NCBI GenBank assembly: GCA_963718755.1
Contig: OY970376.1
Span: 2,294,001-2,358,000, forward strand
Reading direction: 5' to 3'
DNA: 64,000 bases
From: VRUE01 sp963718755
Lineage (GTDB): Bacteria > Actinomycetota > Thermoleophilia > Solirubrobacterales > 70-9
The position numbers and the translations under genes were made by a program. Below the pieces are notes generated by a model. That model did not search any database and was not told the DNA's origin. It was given only the letters and a program-made list of their open reading frames with translations. This document shows, one piece after another, positions 35,409 to 42,379 of this stretch (its first letter is position 1; every line of letters begins with the position of its first letter).

Positions 35409-36091
35409 TGACCGAGCACAACCCGAACCACAAGGGCAACGTGGCAGAGCTGGCGATCGCGAAGGAGGCGGCGAGCCTGGGCCTTTCGGTGCTCAAACCG
35501 CTGACCGAGCATGAGGTCTACGACCTCGCCTTCGATCTCGGGCACCAAATGCTCAGGGTCCAGTGCAAATGGGCGACATTCAACGGCGATGTCGTCCACA
35601 TTCACGTTGGTCGATGTCGAACAAGTCGTCGCGGCTATGTGAGAAGTACATATCGCGAGGACGAGATCGATGCGCTAGCGGCCTACTGCGAGCCGCTTGA
35701 CAATTGTTATTTGTCGCCGGTCGAGATGGTTGCTGGCAAGTTTGCAATACAGCTGCGCGTACGACCGGCCCGAAACAACCAACGAGCCGCGATAAACTTC
35801 GCCGCAGATTACGAGCTTGGGGCTGTAGCTCAGGGGAAGAGCGACGCGCTGGCAGCGCGTAGGTCGAGGGTTCGAATCCCTCCAGCTCCACTCCCAAAGA
35901 CCGATTTGAAGTTCCCTGGTCGCGACCGCTTTGCTGACCTTGAGCGATCGGTCGGCATGGATGAGTTCTATTCCAAGCTTGCCCAGTACGTTCGCATGGC
36001 GGAGTCTGGTGAGCAGGTCCAAGTGACGCGTTGGGGCAAGCCGGTCGCTACCTTGGGACCGTCGCTGTCGACTGCAGCTCCGGTGCCGTAA
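35408..36091 (+). CDS. PD-(D/E)XK endonuclease ORF reading through tRNA-Ala into a Phd/YefM-like module
   Basis: 227 codons from GTG 35408 (another GTG at 35402). Residues ~1-135: group-I-intron-type PD-(D/E)XK nuclease (relative of I-Ssp6803I), with Glu in HKGNVAELAIAKEA, Asp in VYDLAFDLG and the QxK variant in LRVQCKWA, then DEIDALAAYCEPLDNCYL. Residues ~138-161 are the 72-nt tRNA-Ala gene read in frame (ending RRSRVRIPPAP). Residues ~165-227 hold a Phd/YefM-like antitoxin segment (MDEFYSKLAQYVRMAESGEQ, then VTRWGKPVATLGPS), which could also start at ATG 35957. A LexA-like box covers the promoter. The stop region overlaps the convergent hydrolase by 44 bp. Whether the full fusion is translated is unknown, since tRNA maturation would cut its mRNA. 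Confidence 0.75.
   Translation: MTEHNPNHKGNVAELAIAKEAASLGLSVLKPLTEHEVYDLAFDLGHQMLRVQCKWATFNGDVVHIHVGRCRTSRRGYVRSTYREDEIDALAAYCEPLDNCYLSPVEMVAGKFAIQLRVRPARNNQRAAINFAADYELGAVAQGKSDALAARRSRVRIPPAPLPKTDLKFPGRDRFADLERSVGMDEFYSKLAQYVRMAESGEQVQVTRWGKPVATLGPSLSTAAPVP
35819..35890 (+). tRNA. tRNA-Ala (anticodon GGC)
   Basis: Complete 72-nt cloverleaf. Acceptor GGGGCTG/CAGCTCC with one G-U, discriminator A; D-arm GCTC-AGGGGAA-GAGC; anticodon arm ACGCG-CTGGCAG-CGCGT, giving anticodon GGC; variable AGGTC; T-arm GAGGG-TTCGAAT-CCCTC. CCA is not encoded. It lies wholly and in frame inside the nuclease ORF (24 codons, no stop), on the same strand. Confidence 0.96.
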
Positions 36092-37235
36092 GCGACGCGA
36101 GGAAGACGCCCAAGCGCTTTTCGTAGAGGCGCGGATCGACATTCCACGCCTCGACATGACCCGCATCGGGGGCGCTGAAGTAACTCACCCAGCGGGGCAG
36201 CTCGGCGGTGAGGTTCTCGCTGATCGAGATTGGCACGACCCTGTCGTCGTCGCCGTGGAAGAGCAGGATCGGCAATTGGAAGTCCTTGGGGTGCTCGAGG
36301 GCGTTGAGATCGTCCCAGTCGACGTCGATGCGGGCGCTGACCGCCCACTCGACCGGCAATGCCATGAAGTCGGGCAAGCCCATCTCGGTGGCGTTGAATT
36401 CGAGCACCCGCTGCCAGTCGAGGGCGGGCGCATCGAGCACGAGGCCGCTGACCCGCGGCGCGAGCGGCGAGTGCTGCATGAACTGGGCGACGATCGCACC
36501 GCCCATCGAGTAGCCGACGAGGATCAGGCGGCGGGCGCCGTGGTCGAGCGCGTAGCGGGCCGCGGCCTGGAGGTCGCGCCACTCGGTCAGGCCCATGTGG
36601 TGGAAGCCGTCCGGGCTGGGCGGGGCGCCGAGATCCTCGCGGTAGGTGATCACCAGCGTCGGCAGCTTGGCTCGGTGCAGACCCGGGACCATCCGCAAGC
36701 CGACCTGGGGCGTGCCGTTGATCCCGTGCACGACGATCGCCCAGGTATCGCCCTTCCCCGCGATCGCCCAGGCCGGCATCGGGCCGAGCTCACTCTGGAT
36801 GTCGACGTCGGCAAAGGGGATGCCGAAGGCCTGACCGGGATCGCCCGCGAAGACATTGGCTTCGACCCCGACCTCCATTTCCGGCACCAGGTAGCCGCGC
36901 ACCCCGCGCAGGCGGCGGGTGACCGTGTCATCGTCTTCGCCGACGATCGCACCGACGATCGCATGTCCGCCCTCCCACTCGAGCCCGTACACGCCGGGCC
37001 GCTCCGTGTCTTCGCTGCGTGCGAGGACGATCCGGCCCGGTGGCATCCCTTCGACCTTCACGTCCTTCGGCCGGCTGGAGTGGTCCGGTACCAGCACCCG
37101 GTCGGAGAAGTGCCAGCTGAGCGCGATGCCAATTGCCAGGCCGGCGACGAGCGCGACCGCAGCCGCGGCCAACCATCGCCAGCGGCGTCGAAACCACGTC
37201 GTTCCCGGGGATCGCCCCGACCCGTGCCCGTCCAC
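36048..37235 (-). CDS. Membrane-anchored alpha/beta hydrolase
   Basis: 395 aa. One N-terminal hydrophobic helix (about residues 20-40, WLAAAAVALVAGLAIGIAL) anchors it; the catalytic domain is probably outside. Nucleophile Ser in LVGYSMGGAIVAQF; acid in LLFHGDDDRVVPIS; His in APDAGHVEAW. The middle region (residues ~60-180) is a beta-rich segment before the hydrolase core. The GTG at 37235 is used because upstream sequence overlaps the divergent gene's leader. Substrate unknown. Convergent with the nuclease ORF. Confidence 0.82.
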   Translation of the reverse strand: MDGHGSGRSPGTTWFRRRWRWLAAAAVALVAGLAIGIALSWHFSDRVLVPDHSSRPKDVKVEGMPPGRIVLARSEDTERPGVYGLEWEGGHAIVGAIVGEDDDTVTRRLRGVRGYLVPEMEVGVEANVFAGDPGQAFGIPFADVDIQSELGPMPAWAIAGKGDTWAIVVHGINGTPQVGLRMVPGLHRAKLPTLVITYREDLGAPPSPDGFHHMGLTEWRDLQAAARYALDHGARRLILVGYSMGGAIVAQFMQHSPLAPRVSGLVLDAPALDWQRVLEFNATEMGLPDFMALPVEWAVSARIDVDWDDLNALEHPKDFQLPILLFHGDDDRVVPISISENLTAELPRWVSYFSAPDAGHVEAWNVDPRLYEKRLGVFLASLTAPELQSTATVPR

Positions 37236-37284
37236 GCCGGGCAGCGTACTCAGGGACCCAGGAGAAGCTGCCGATGATCTCCCG

Positions 37285-37992
37285 ATGAGCACCGCGAACG
37301 AGCACGTTTTCTCGCACGGGATGCAGGACACGCGGGAGGCAATCGAGGTCTGGAACGATCGCCCAGGGCCGGTCCTGGGCAGTTGGCTGGCACTCAGCCT
37401 GGCGATCGCGCTCGCCTTGCTGGGGGCGGTCTGGGTCGTCGCCGGCCTGCTCACCGCCGACGTCACCCCGATCCACATGCCCGGCCTGACCGAGTCGACG
37501 AGCCCGGCCGACATGCTGCCGATCCTCTGGCGCAACTCGCTGGTGCTCGCCCTGCACGCGACCGCCTGCGTCGCAGGTTTCATCGCCGGTGCCTCGATGC
37601 CGATCGCCGCCGCACAGCGCACCGGCTTCTCGCGCTGGATCCACGTCAAGGCGGGGGAGTTCGCGATCCTCTTCGTCGCCGCGGTGACCCTCTTCTCGCT
37701 GCTGACCCAGGCCCTCTACCTCGGCTTCCAGGGGGCGACGATCTCCTTCCAGCTAGATATCTCCCACGCCCTCCTCATCCTCAGCGTGCTGCCGCACGCG
37801 CTCCCCGAGCTGACCGCCCTCTTCCTTCCCCTTGCCGCCTGGCTGATCGCGAGCCGGCGCGGGGAGTGGAACCAGCTGCTGGCTGCCACCTTCATCACCG
37901 TTGCCCTCGCGATCCCCGTGCTGGTCGTCGCCGCGACGATCGAGGTGTACGTCTGGCCCCGGATCCTCGAGGCGGTGTCGCCCGTCTTCTAG
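37285..37992 (+). CDS. SpoIIM / DUF95-like integral membrane protein
   Basis: 235 aa with about five or six membrane helices. HALPELTALFLPLAAWLIA and VLALHATACVAGFIAGA match the pattern of the stage II sporulation protein M family (a conserved His-Glu helix), which is widespread in non-sporulating bacteria. No sporulation genes occur in this window, so a sporulation role is not suggested. Divergent from the hydrolase gene. Confidence 0.7.
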   Translation: MSTANEHVFSHGMQDTREAIEVWNDRPGPVLGSWLALSLAIALALLGAVWVVAGLLTADVTPIHMPGLTESTSPADMLPILWRNSLVLALHATACVAGFIAGASMPIAAAQRTGFSRWIHVKAGEFAILFVAAVTLFSLLTQALYLGFQGATISFQLDISHALLILSVLPHALPELTALFLPLAAWLIASRRGEWNQLLAATFITVALAIPVLVVAATIEVYVWPRILEAVSPVF

Positions 37993-38020
37993 TCGAGCCC
38001 TGGCAGTACGCTCGCCGGGC

Positions 38021-38254
38021 ATGGACCAGCTCGTACAGGTCGTCGGCGCCTTACTGATCCTCGCTGCCTTCGCGGCGGCGCAGTTCGGGGCAATGGACCC
38101 ACACTCGCGCGCCTACCTCGTGCTCAACTTCGTCGGCTCGCTGATCCTCGCGGTGCTCGCCTGGCACGAGCGCCAGTGGGGCTTCCTGCTGCTCGAGACG
38201 GTGTGGGCGATCGTCTCTCTCTGGGGCCTGCGAGTCGCGCTGCGGCGCGCCTGA
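38021..38254 (+). CDS. Small two- or three-helix membrane protein (CBU_0592-like)
   Basis: 77 aa, almost entirely hydrophobic, with helices at about 5-25, 30-45 and 50-70. LVLNFVGSLILAVLAWHERQWGFLLLETVWAIVSL has the pattern of the CBU_0592 family: an N.vGs.iLa.la element, then E..W...s. Function unknown. It lies 1 bp before the DUF3052 gene, so they are probably co-expressed. Confidence 0.7.
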   Translation: MDQLVQVVGALLILAAFAAAQFGAMDPHSRAYLVLNFVGSLILAVLAWHERQWGFLLLETVWAIVSLWGLRVALRRA

Positions 38255-38255
38255 G

Positions 38256-38654
38256 ATGGCCGCCGGGTACTCGGGCAAGCCGCTGGCCGAGAAGCTCGGC
38301 GTCAAGCCGGACTCCACGCTGGTCCTGATCGGCGCGCCGGACGGCGCCAAGCGCCTGCTCGAGCCGCTGCCGCCGGGGGCGACGCTCCGCCACGGCAACC
38401 GCGGACGCCGCGAGATGACGATCTGGTTCGTCACCTCCGAGCGTGAGCTGGCGCGTCGCTTCGACACCATCGCCAAAGCGGTCGCCGAGGGCACCCTCTG
38501 GATGGCCTGGCCGAAGCGCTCCTCGGGGGTCGAGACCGACCTGACCGAGGACGTGATCCGCGACGTTGCCCTGGCCGCCGGCATGGTCGACACCAAGGTC
38601 TGCGCGATCGACGAGACCTGGTCCGGCCTGCGCCTCACCCAGCGTCGCTCGTAA
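38256..38654 (+). CDS. DUF3052-family protein
   Basis: 132 aa. YSGKPLAEKLGVKPDSTLVLIGAPDG at the start, WMAWPKRSSGVETDLTEDVIRDVAL in the middle and KVCAIDETWSGLRLTQRRS at the end match the DUF3052 family, found mainly in actinobacteria and some other phyla. The fold is probably a Rossmann-like alpha/beta domain. Biochemical function is unknown. Confidence 0.82.
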   Translation: MAAGYSGKPLAEKLGVKPDSTLVLIGAPDGAKRLLEPLPPGATLRHGNRGRREMTIWFVTSERELARRFDTIAKAVAEGTLWMAWPKRSSGVETDLTEDVIRDVALAAGMVDTKVCAIDETWSGLRLTQRRS

Positions 38655-38666
38655 GATCGCCATCCC

Positions 38667-41159
38667 GTGGCTGGATACGAACCAAAGGTGATCGAGGCGA
38701 AGTGGCAGCAGCTCTGGGCCGAGGAGAAGACCTGGGAGGTCGCCAACCCCAGCCAGCCCGGCCATGCCGCCGAGAAGCCGAAGTCCTACGTGCTGGAGAT
38801 GCTGCCCTACCCCTCGGGCGAGCCCCACGTCGGCCATCTCAAGTGCTACGCGGTAGGCGACGCGATCGCCCACTTCCGCCGCCGTCACGGCTTCGAGGTA
38901 ATCCACCCGATGGGCTACGACTCCTTCGGCCTGCCGGCGGAGAACAACGCGATCAAGACCGGCGAGCCGCCGCGTGTCGCAACCGAGCGCTCGATCGAGT
39001 CCTTCCGTCGCCAGTTCCGCGAGTGGGGGATCTCGATCGACTGGTCGCGTGAGCTCGCCACCCACACGCCCGAGTACTACCGCTGGACCCAGTGGATCTT
39101 CTTGCGCCTCTTCGAGCGTGGCCTCGCCTACCGCGACGAGGCTCCAGTTCAATGGTGCCCGGTGGACGCCACGGTCCTCGCCAACGAGCAGGTCGTCGAC
39201 GGCCGCTGTGAGCGCTGCGGGACGCAGGTCGAGCAGCGCCGGCTCGAGCAGTGGTTCTTCAAGATCACCGACTACGCCGAGCGGCTGCTCGCCGACTTCG
39301 ACCTGCTCGAGTCCTGGCCCGAGCACGTCGTCACGATGCAGCGCAACTGGATCGGCCGCTCCGAGGGGGCGGAGGTGACCTTCCGCTGCGAGGAGCTCGA
39401 CCTCGACTTCCCGGTCTTCACCACCCGCCCCGACACCCTCTTTGGCGCCACCTTCTTCGTCCTCGCCCCCGAGCACCCTGAGCTCGAGCGGCTGATCGCC
39501 GGCACGCCGGTGGAGGGGGAGGTGCGCGAGTACGTCAACCGGGTCGCCCGCGAGTCGGTCGAGGACCGCGGTGACGAGGGCCGTCCAAAGACCGGCGTGC
39601 CGCTCGGTCGCACGGTCGTCAACCCGGTCAACGGCGAGGAGATCCCGATGTTCGTCGCCGACTACGTGCTGATGGAGTACGGCACCGGCGCGATCATGGC
39701 CGTGCCCGCGCACGATACGCGCGACTACGAGTTCGCCCGCGCCTTCGACCTGCCGGTCAAGCGCGTGATCGAGGGCTCCGATCCGGAGGCCGCCCGCGAC
39801 GAGGAGGGGCTGCCCTACCCGGACGACGGCCCGATGACCGGCTCGGGGCGCTTCGACGGCAAGCACAACCGCGAGGCCTACGAGGAGATCGTCGCTTGGC
39901 TGAAGCGGGAAGGACGGGGCGAATCCGCCGTCAACTACCGCCTCCGCGATTGGCTCGTCTCGCGCCAGCGCTACTGGGGGGCGCCGATCCCGGTCATCTA
40001 CTGCGAGAAGTGCGGCATCGTCCCCGTCCCCGACGATCAGCTTCCGGTCGAGCTACCCGAGGTCGACGATTATGCGCCGCAGGGCCGCAGCCCGCTGGCC
40101 GCGGCTGAGGATTGGGTTGCCACCGAGTGCCCGCGTTGCGGTGCCGCCGCGCGGCGCGAGACCGACACGATGGACACCTTCGTCGACTCCTCCTGGTACT
40201 TCATCCGCTACCTCGATCCGCGCAACGAGGGGGCGGCGTGGGATCGAGCCGCCGCCGGACACTGGCTGCCGGTCGACCAGTACATCGGCGGGGTCGAGCA
40301 CGCGATCCTGCACCTGATGTACGCGCGCTTCTTCACCAAGGCGCTCGCCGACCTCGACTACCTCTCGGTGCAGGAGCCGTTCGCAAACCTGTTCACCCAG
40401 GGGATGATCACCCGCGACGGCGCCAAGATGTCGAAGTCGAAGGGCAACACGGTCAGCCCGGGGGAGTACGTCGAGCGCTACGGCGCCGATACCGCCCGCA
40501 CCTACATCTGCTTCATGGGCCCGCCGGAGCGTGGTGGCGACTGGTCCGACGAGGGGGTGGAGGGCGTACAGCGCTTCCTCGCGAGGCTCTGGCGTCTGGC
40601 TGAGGAGGTCGACGAGGCCAAGGGCGCCTCCGCAGCGGGCGTGTCCACTGCGGAGGGCGAGGCTCGCGAGCTGCTCGCCAAGGCCCACTGGGCGATCGAC
40701 AAGGTGAGCCGTGACTTCGAGCGCGGCTTCCAGTTCAACACCGCGATCGCCGCGGTGATGGAGCTGGTAAACGAGGCCTACCGGCTCAAGGACGGCCTCT
40801 ATGAGAATCCGGCCGGTCTCGCTGCAGTTCGCTTCGCCGCCGCCACCGCTGCCTCGCTGATCTTCCCCTTCGCCCCCCACCTCGGCGCCGAGGTCTGGGA
40901 GAGGCTGGAGGGGGGTCGCGTCTGGGAGGTGCCGTGGCCGGTGGCCGACCCGGCGCTGCTCATCAGCGACACCGTCACCCTCGTGGTCCAGGTCAACGGC
41001 AAGCTGCGCGACCGGATCGAAGCTTCCAGCGAGGCGCCTGAAGCTGAGCTTCTGGCCCTCGCCCGCGAGAGCGAGAAGGTGCGCCGCCACGTCGACGGCA
41101 AGGAGGTCGTCAAGGAGATAGTCGTGCCCGGCAAGCTCGTCAACTTGGTTGTGCGTTAA
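38667..41159 (+). CDS. leuS: Leucyl-tRNA synthetase
   Basis: 830 aa class Ia synthetase. HIGH-type motif in MLPYPSGEPHVGHLKCY; editing domain with TTRPDTLFGATF and AVPAHDTRDYEFA; zinc finger CEKCGIVPVP ... CPRCGAA; KMSKS in AKMSKSKGNTVSP; C-terminal LVVQVNGKLRDRIE. GTG start directly precedes the conserved YEPKVIEAKWQQLW. Full length, no anomaly. Starts 12 bp after the DUF3052 gene. Confidence 0.97.
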   Translation: MAGYEPKVIEAKWQQLWAEEKTWEVANPSQPGHAAEKPKSYVLEMLPYPSGEPHVGHLKCYAVGDAIAHFRRRHGFEVIHPMGYDSFGLPAENNAIKTGEPPRVATERSIESFRRQFREWGISIDWSRELATHTPEYYRWTQWIFLRLFERGLAYRDEAPVQWCPVDATVLANEQVVDGRCERCGTQVEQRRLEQWFFKITDYAERLLADFDLLESWPEHVVTMQRNWIGRSEGAEVTFRCEELDLDFPVFTTRPDTLFGATFFVLAPEHPELERLIAGTPVEGEVREYVNRVARESVEDRGDEGRPKTGVPLGRTVVNPVNGEEIPMFVADYVLMEYGTGAIMAVPAHDTRDYEFARAFDLPVKRVIEGSDPEAARDEEGLPYPDDGPMTGSGRFDGKHNREAYEEIVAWLKREGRGESAVNYRLRDWLVSRQRYWGAPIPVIYCEKCGIVPVPDDQLPVELPEVDDYAPQGRSPLAAAEDWVATECPRCGAAARRETDTMDTFVDSSWYFIRYLDPRNEGAAWDRAAAGHWLPVDQYIGGVEHAILHLMYARFFTKALADLDYLSVQEPFANLFTQGMITRDGAKMSKSKGNTVSPGEYVERYGADTARTYICFMGPPERGGDWSDEGVEGVQRFLARLWRLAEEVDEAKGASAAGVSTAEGEARELLAKAHWAIDKVSRDFERGFQFNTAIAAVMELVNEAYRLKDGLYENPAGLAAVRFAAATAASLIFPFAPHLGAEVWERLEGGRVWEVPWPVADPALLISDTVTLVVQVNGKLRDRIEASSEAPEAELLALARESEKVRRHVDGKEVVKEIVVPGKLVNLVVR

Positions 41160-41217
41160 TCGGACGACCGCTTGGGTTTCACGGCTTAAGCGTCTTTATC
41201 TGGTACAAAGCGCCCGC

Positions 41218-41607
41218 ATGCTGGTCCGACGACTTTCAGATGCACCTGCCGAGGAGTGGCACCGGGTCCGGTACCACGCCCTGATGGACGCCGGCCAGCT
41301 CGGCGCTCGCAACATGTCGGTGACCTGGCTGGAGATTCCGACCGGCGCCGAGCAGACCCTGCGCTCCGACGAGGAAGCCGAGCAGGTCTACGTGGTGGTG
41401 CGAGGAGCCGGAACGATGTCCGTCGTCGGTGACACCCAGGACGTGGGGGAGGGTGATCTGATCCTCGTCCCACCCGCCACCGATCACTCGATTGCCAACA
41501 ACGGTGAGGCGGCGCTGACCTGCGTCTCCGTGCAGTCGCCTCCGGTCGCCGCGGCTGAGCTCTACTCGGATCAGCTCGCCGAGGTCAGCGGCTACGACGA
41601 CGACTGA
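41218..41607 (+). CDS. Cupin-domain protein
   Basis: 129 aa single-domain cupin. Motif 1 is modified: the usual HxH is missing (SDEEAEQVYVVVRGAGTMSV). Motif 2 is DLILVPPATDHSIANNGEA with a single His. This suggests a weak or no metal site, so a binding or isomerase role is as likely as an oxygenase. It is a single gene between leuS and comEA. Confidence 0.78.
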   Translation: MLVRRLSDAPAEEWHRVRYHALMDAGQLGARNMSVTWLEIPTGAEQTLRSDEEAEQVYVVVRGAGTMSVVGDTQDVGEGDLILVPPATDHSIANNGEAALTCVSVQSPPVAAAELYSDQLAEVSGYDDD

Positions 41608-41609
41608 GC

Positions 41610-41719
41610 CGTTCCAGGCGGCGCATTTCGGGGTCTTCGGTCGGTTGGTTCGGGTCACGCACTAACTGTGCGCTCCCCTCACCGCCCTCCCTGCACCCCC
41701 GATCTGCTTGCCTGGAACG
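41610..41719. repeat. Inverted repeat between cupin gene and comEA
   Basis: CGTTCCAGGC (41610-41619) and GCCTGGAACG (41710-41719) are perfect complements 90 nt apart. The enclosed sequence is not clearly related to the main family. It starts 3 nt after the cupin stop, the same placement as the other palindromes. Possible terminator. Confidence 0.45.
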
Positions 41720-41771
41720 ACTCAGTTGAGTTTCTAGCTTTTGTGATTTTGCGCGCCACGCGCGCGGATAG

Positions 41772-42374
41772 GTGCGCAACGGTCGGCGTGTGCCGGAGCT
41801 ATCTCGATCTCAGCTCGTTGCCTATGGCGCCGTAGCCGTTGCCCTGCTGCTGGTCGGTGCTCGCGCGATTCGGGCGGATGGGGGCGATGGCGCCGCACCC
41901 TTTGCCTCCTCGCCAAGTACAAGCGGTGAAATCAGCCTGAAGAGCGGTGGCGGTGCCGACATCGTGATCGATGTCGCAGGGTCCGTACAACGGCCCGGGG
42001 TCTATCGGCTGCCGGCCGGGGCGCGAGTTGTTGATGCGATTGGTCGGGCCGGGGGGCCGGCCACGGGCGCTCTGCTCGAAGGCATCAACCGAGCAGCGCG
42101 CCTGACCGACGGCCAGCAGGTGATGGTGCCCGAGCGCGAACCCGGCGGCGCGACCGTGGCGGCGGGCTCCGGTGCGGCGGACGGGCCGATCAGCCTCGGC
42201 AGCGCGACCGTCGAGCAGCTCGAAACGATCGACGGCATCGGCCCCGTGACCGCCGGCAAGATCGTCGAATACCGCGACCAGCATGGCGGCCTCGCCTCGG
42301 TCGATCAGCTCGACCAGGTGAGCGGCATCGGCCCGGCGACGATGGAGTCGCTGCGGGCCCGGTTGCAGCCCTGA
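41772..42374 (+). CDS. comEA: ComEA-like DNA-binding competence protein
   Basis: 200 aa. N-terminal membrane helix (about residues 12-32, LVAYGAVAVALLLVGA), then an SLBB domain (VIDVAGSVQRPGVYRLPAGA, residues ~65-115) and a C-terminal helix-hairpin-helix pair (IDGIGPVTAGKIVEYR, VSGIGPATMESLRARL). Binds incoming double-stranded DNA at the membrane for transformation. Start GTG 41772, or GTG 41790. Next to comEC, as usual. Confidence 0.92.
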   Translation: MRNGRRVPELSRSQLVAYGAVAVALLLVGARAIRADGGDGAAPFASSPSTSGEISLKSGGGADIVIDVAGSVQRPGVYRLPAGARVVDAIGRAGGPATGALLEGINRAARLTDGQQVMVPEREPGGATVAAGSGAADGPISLGSATVEQLETIDGIGPVTAGKIVEYRDQHGGLASVDQLDQVSGIGPATMESLRARLQP

Positions 42375-42379
42375 GTGCG

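Noticed and set aside
36919..37284. Extended N-terminus of the SpoIIM-like gene
   Set aside because: The frame is open upstream but is antisense to the hydrolase and not hydrophobic. ATG 37285 gives a normal start.
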